Source: Fibrobacter sp. UBA4309
Lineage (GTDB): Bacteria; Fibrobacterota; Fibrobacteria; Fibrobacterales; Fibrobacteraceae
NCBI RefSeq assembly: GCF_002395745.1
Contig: NZ_DGUN01000001.1
Coordinates: 5,044-44,880, forward strand
Direction of reading: 5' to 3'
Length of the DNA stretch: 39,837 nucleotides
The translations under genes were made by a program, and so were the position numbers. The notes beneath the pieces are model-generated. The model saw only the letters and a list, made by a program, of their open reading frames with translations. It was not told where the DNA came from and made no database searches. How positions within the stretch are numbered: position 1 is the first letter of the stretch; every line of letters starts with the position of its first letter. Shown here one piece after another: positions 39,617-39,837 of this stretch.

Positions 39617-39837
39617 ATGTCCGAAGAACTCGTTTTGAAATTTGTCGATCCCGTGCCGATGCGCTACGGTGAAAACTCCCACCAGTCCGCTGTGTTCTAC
39701 CGCGACCCGACCTGCACCGAAGCAAGCCTCGCCACCGCAAAGCAGCTCTGGGGCAAGGAACTTTCTTACAACAACATCGTCGACGCTGACGCCGCCCTCG
39801 AAATGGCCCGCGAATTCAGCGACGATAACGCGGTCGT
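39617..39837 (+). CDS. purH: Stand-alone AICAR transformylase, 3'-truncated
   Basis: The first 73 residues of a protein that starts directly with the C-terminal domain of PurH: MRYGENSHQSAVFY (RYGENPHQ motif) and QLWGKELSYNNIVDADAALEM. In usual PurH this region comes after about 200 residues of IMP cyclohydrolase. Here the ATG is real, with AAAGGA 7 bases upstream and TATATT (39583-39588) as a possible -10. So the formyltransferase domain is a separate gene, and IMP cyclohydrolase must be encoded elsewhere. The window ends inside the gene. Confidence 0.88.
   Translation, partial: MSEELVLKFVDPVPMRYGENSHQSAVFYRDPTCTEASLATAKQLWGKELSYNNIVDADAALEMAREFSDDNAV

Overview
The window looks like a chromosomal segment of a Fibrobacter species (Fibrobacterota, a cellulose-degrading gut bacterium). 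The main evidence is two Ser-rich lipoproteins carrying FISUMP repeats (the Fibrobacter succinogenes major paralogous domain), a GH9 and a secreted GH43 glycosidase, a GC-rich third codon position in coding DNA, and AT-rich gaps between genes. Gene density is high. No rRNA, tRNA, CRISPR array, phage gene or insertion sequence was recognised. Both ends cut through genes: a flotillin-like floA at the left and a stand-alone AICAR transformylase (purH C-terminal domain) at the right.

Layout. 1-6.4 kb: 3' end of floA, a membrane-anchored protein with an FtsK-gamma-like domain, a tyrosine-phosphatase lipoprotein, metG, a glutaminyl cyclase and a DUF4416 gene. 6.4-9.4 kb: DUF486 membrane protein, M23/LysM peptidoglycan hydrolase, thiE and a type IV pilin-like pseudopilin. 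9.4-12.4 kb: the thiazole half of thiamine synthesis as thiS-thiF-thiG-thiH on the minus strand. 12.4-16.1 kb: GH43 with two carbohydrate-binding-like modules, Fe-type superoxide dismutase and a NamZ/DUF1343 protein. 16.3-18.8 kb: ssb, a membrane protein and asd. 18.9-22.9 kb: FISUMP lipoprotein, M29 aminopeptidase and a TonB/AgmX-type protein. 22.9-23.4 kb: a 563-bp region without a gene. 23.4-27.8 kb: alr, then a five-gene minus-strand unit (91-aa protein, rsgA, membrane protein, beta-barrel protein, nadD). 27.8-32.5 kb: second FISUMP lipoprotein, UbiA prenyltransferase, NAD-dependent epimerase and ddl. 32.6-34.6 kb: tsaB, rimI and a DUF218-like protein. 34.6-39.8 kb: a GH9 enzyme without a signal peptide, a DUF748/AsmA-like protein, a NifU-like protein with a degenerate scaffold domain, and the purH fragment.

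Functional themes. Cell-envelope genes recur: alr and ddl both serve the D-Ala-D-Ala supply, asd makes the precursor of diaminopimelate, and M23 and NamZ act on peptidoglycan. Cofactor genes (thi, nadD) and plant-polysaccharide enzymes make up much of the rest.

Two signals are not explained by gene annotation. First, about eight genes have a TAnnTTTG-like element ending only 4-7 bases before the start codon and no Shine-Dalgarno sequence, which suggests leaderless mRNAs from a Bacteroidetes-like promoter. One divergent pair has two such elements back to back, one base apart. Second, several families of short palindromic repeats are scattered between genes. They include AGTTACTAGTAACT clusters and an AGACGAAAG hairpin element, and some copies sit inside or at the ends of coding regions (rsgA, DUF4416, the floA neighbour, the NifU-like stop codon, the tsaB start). 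These are the best candidates for undescribed biology here.
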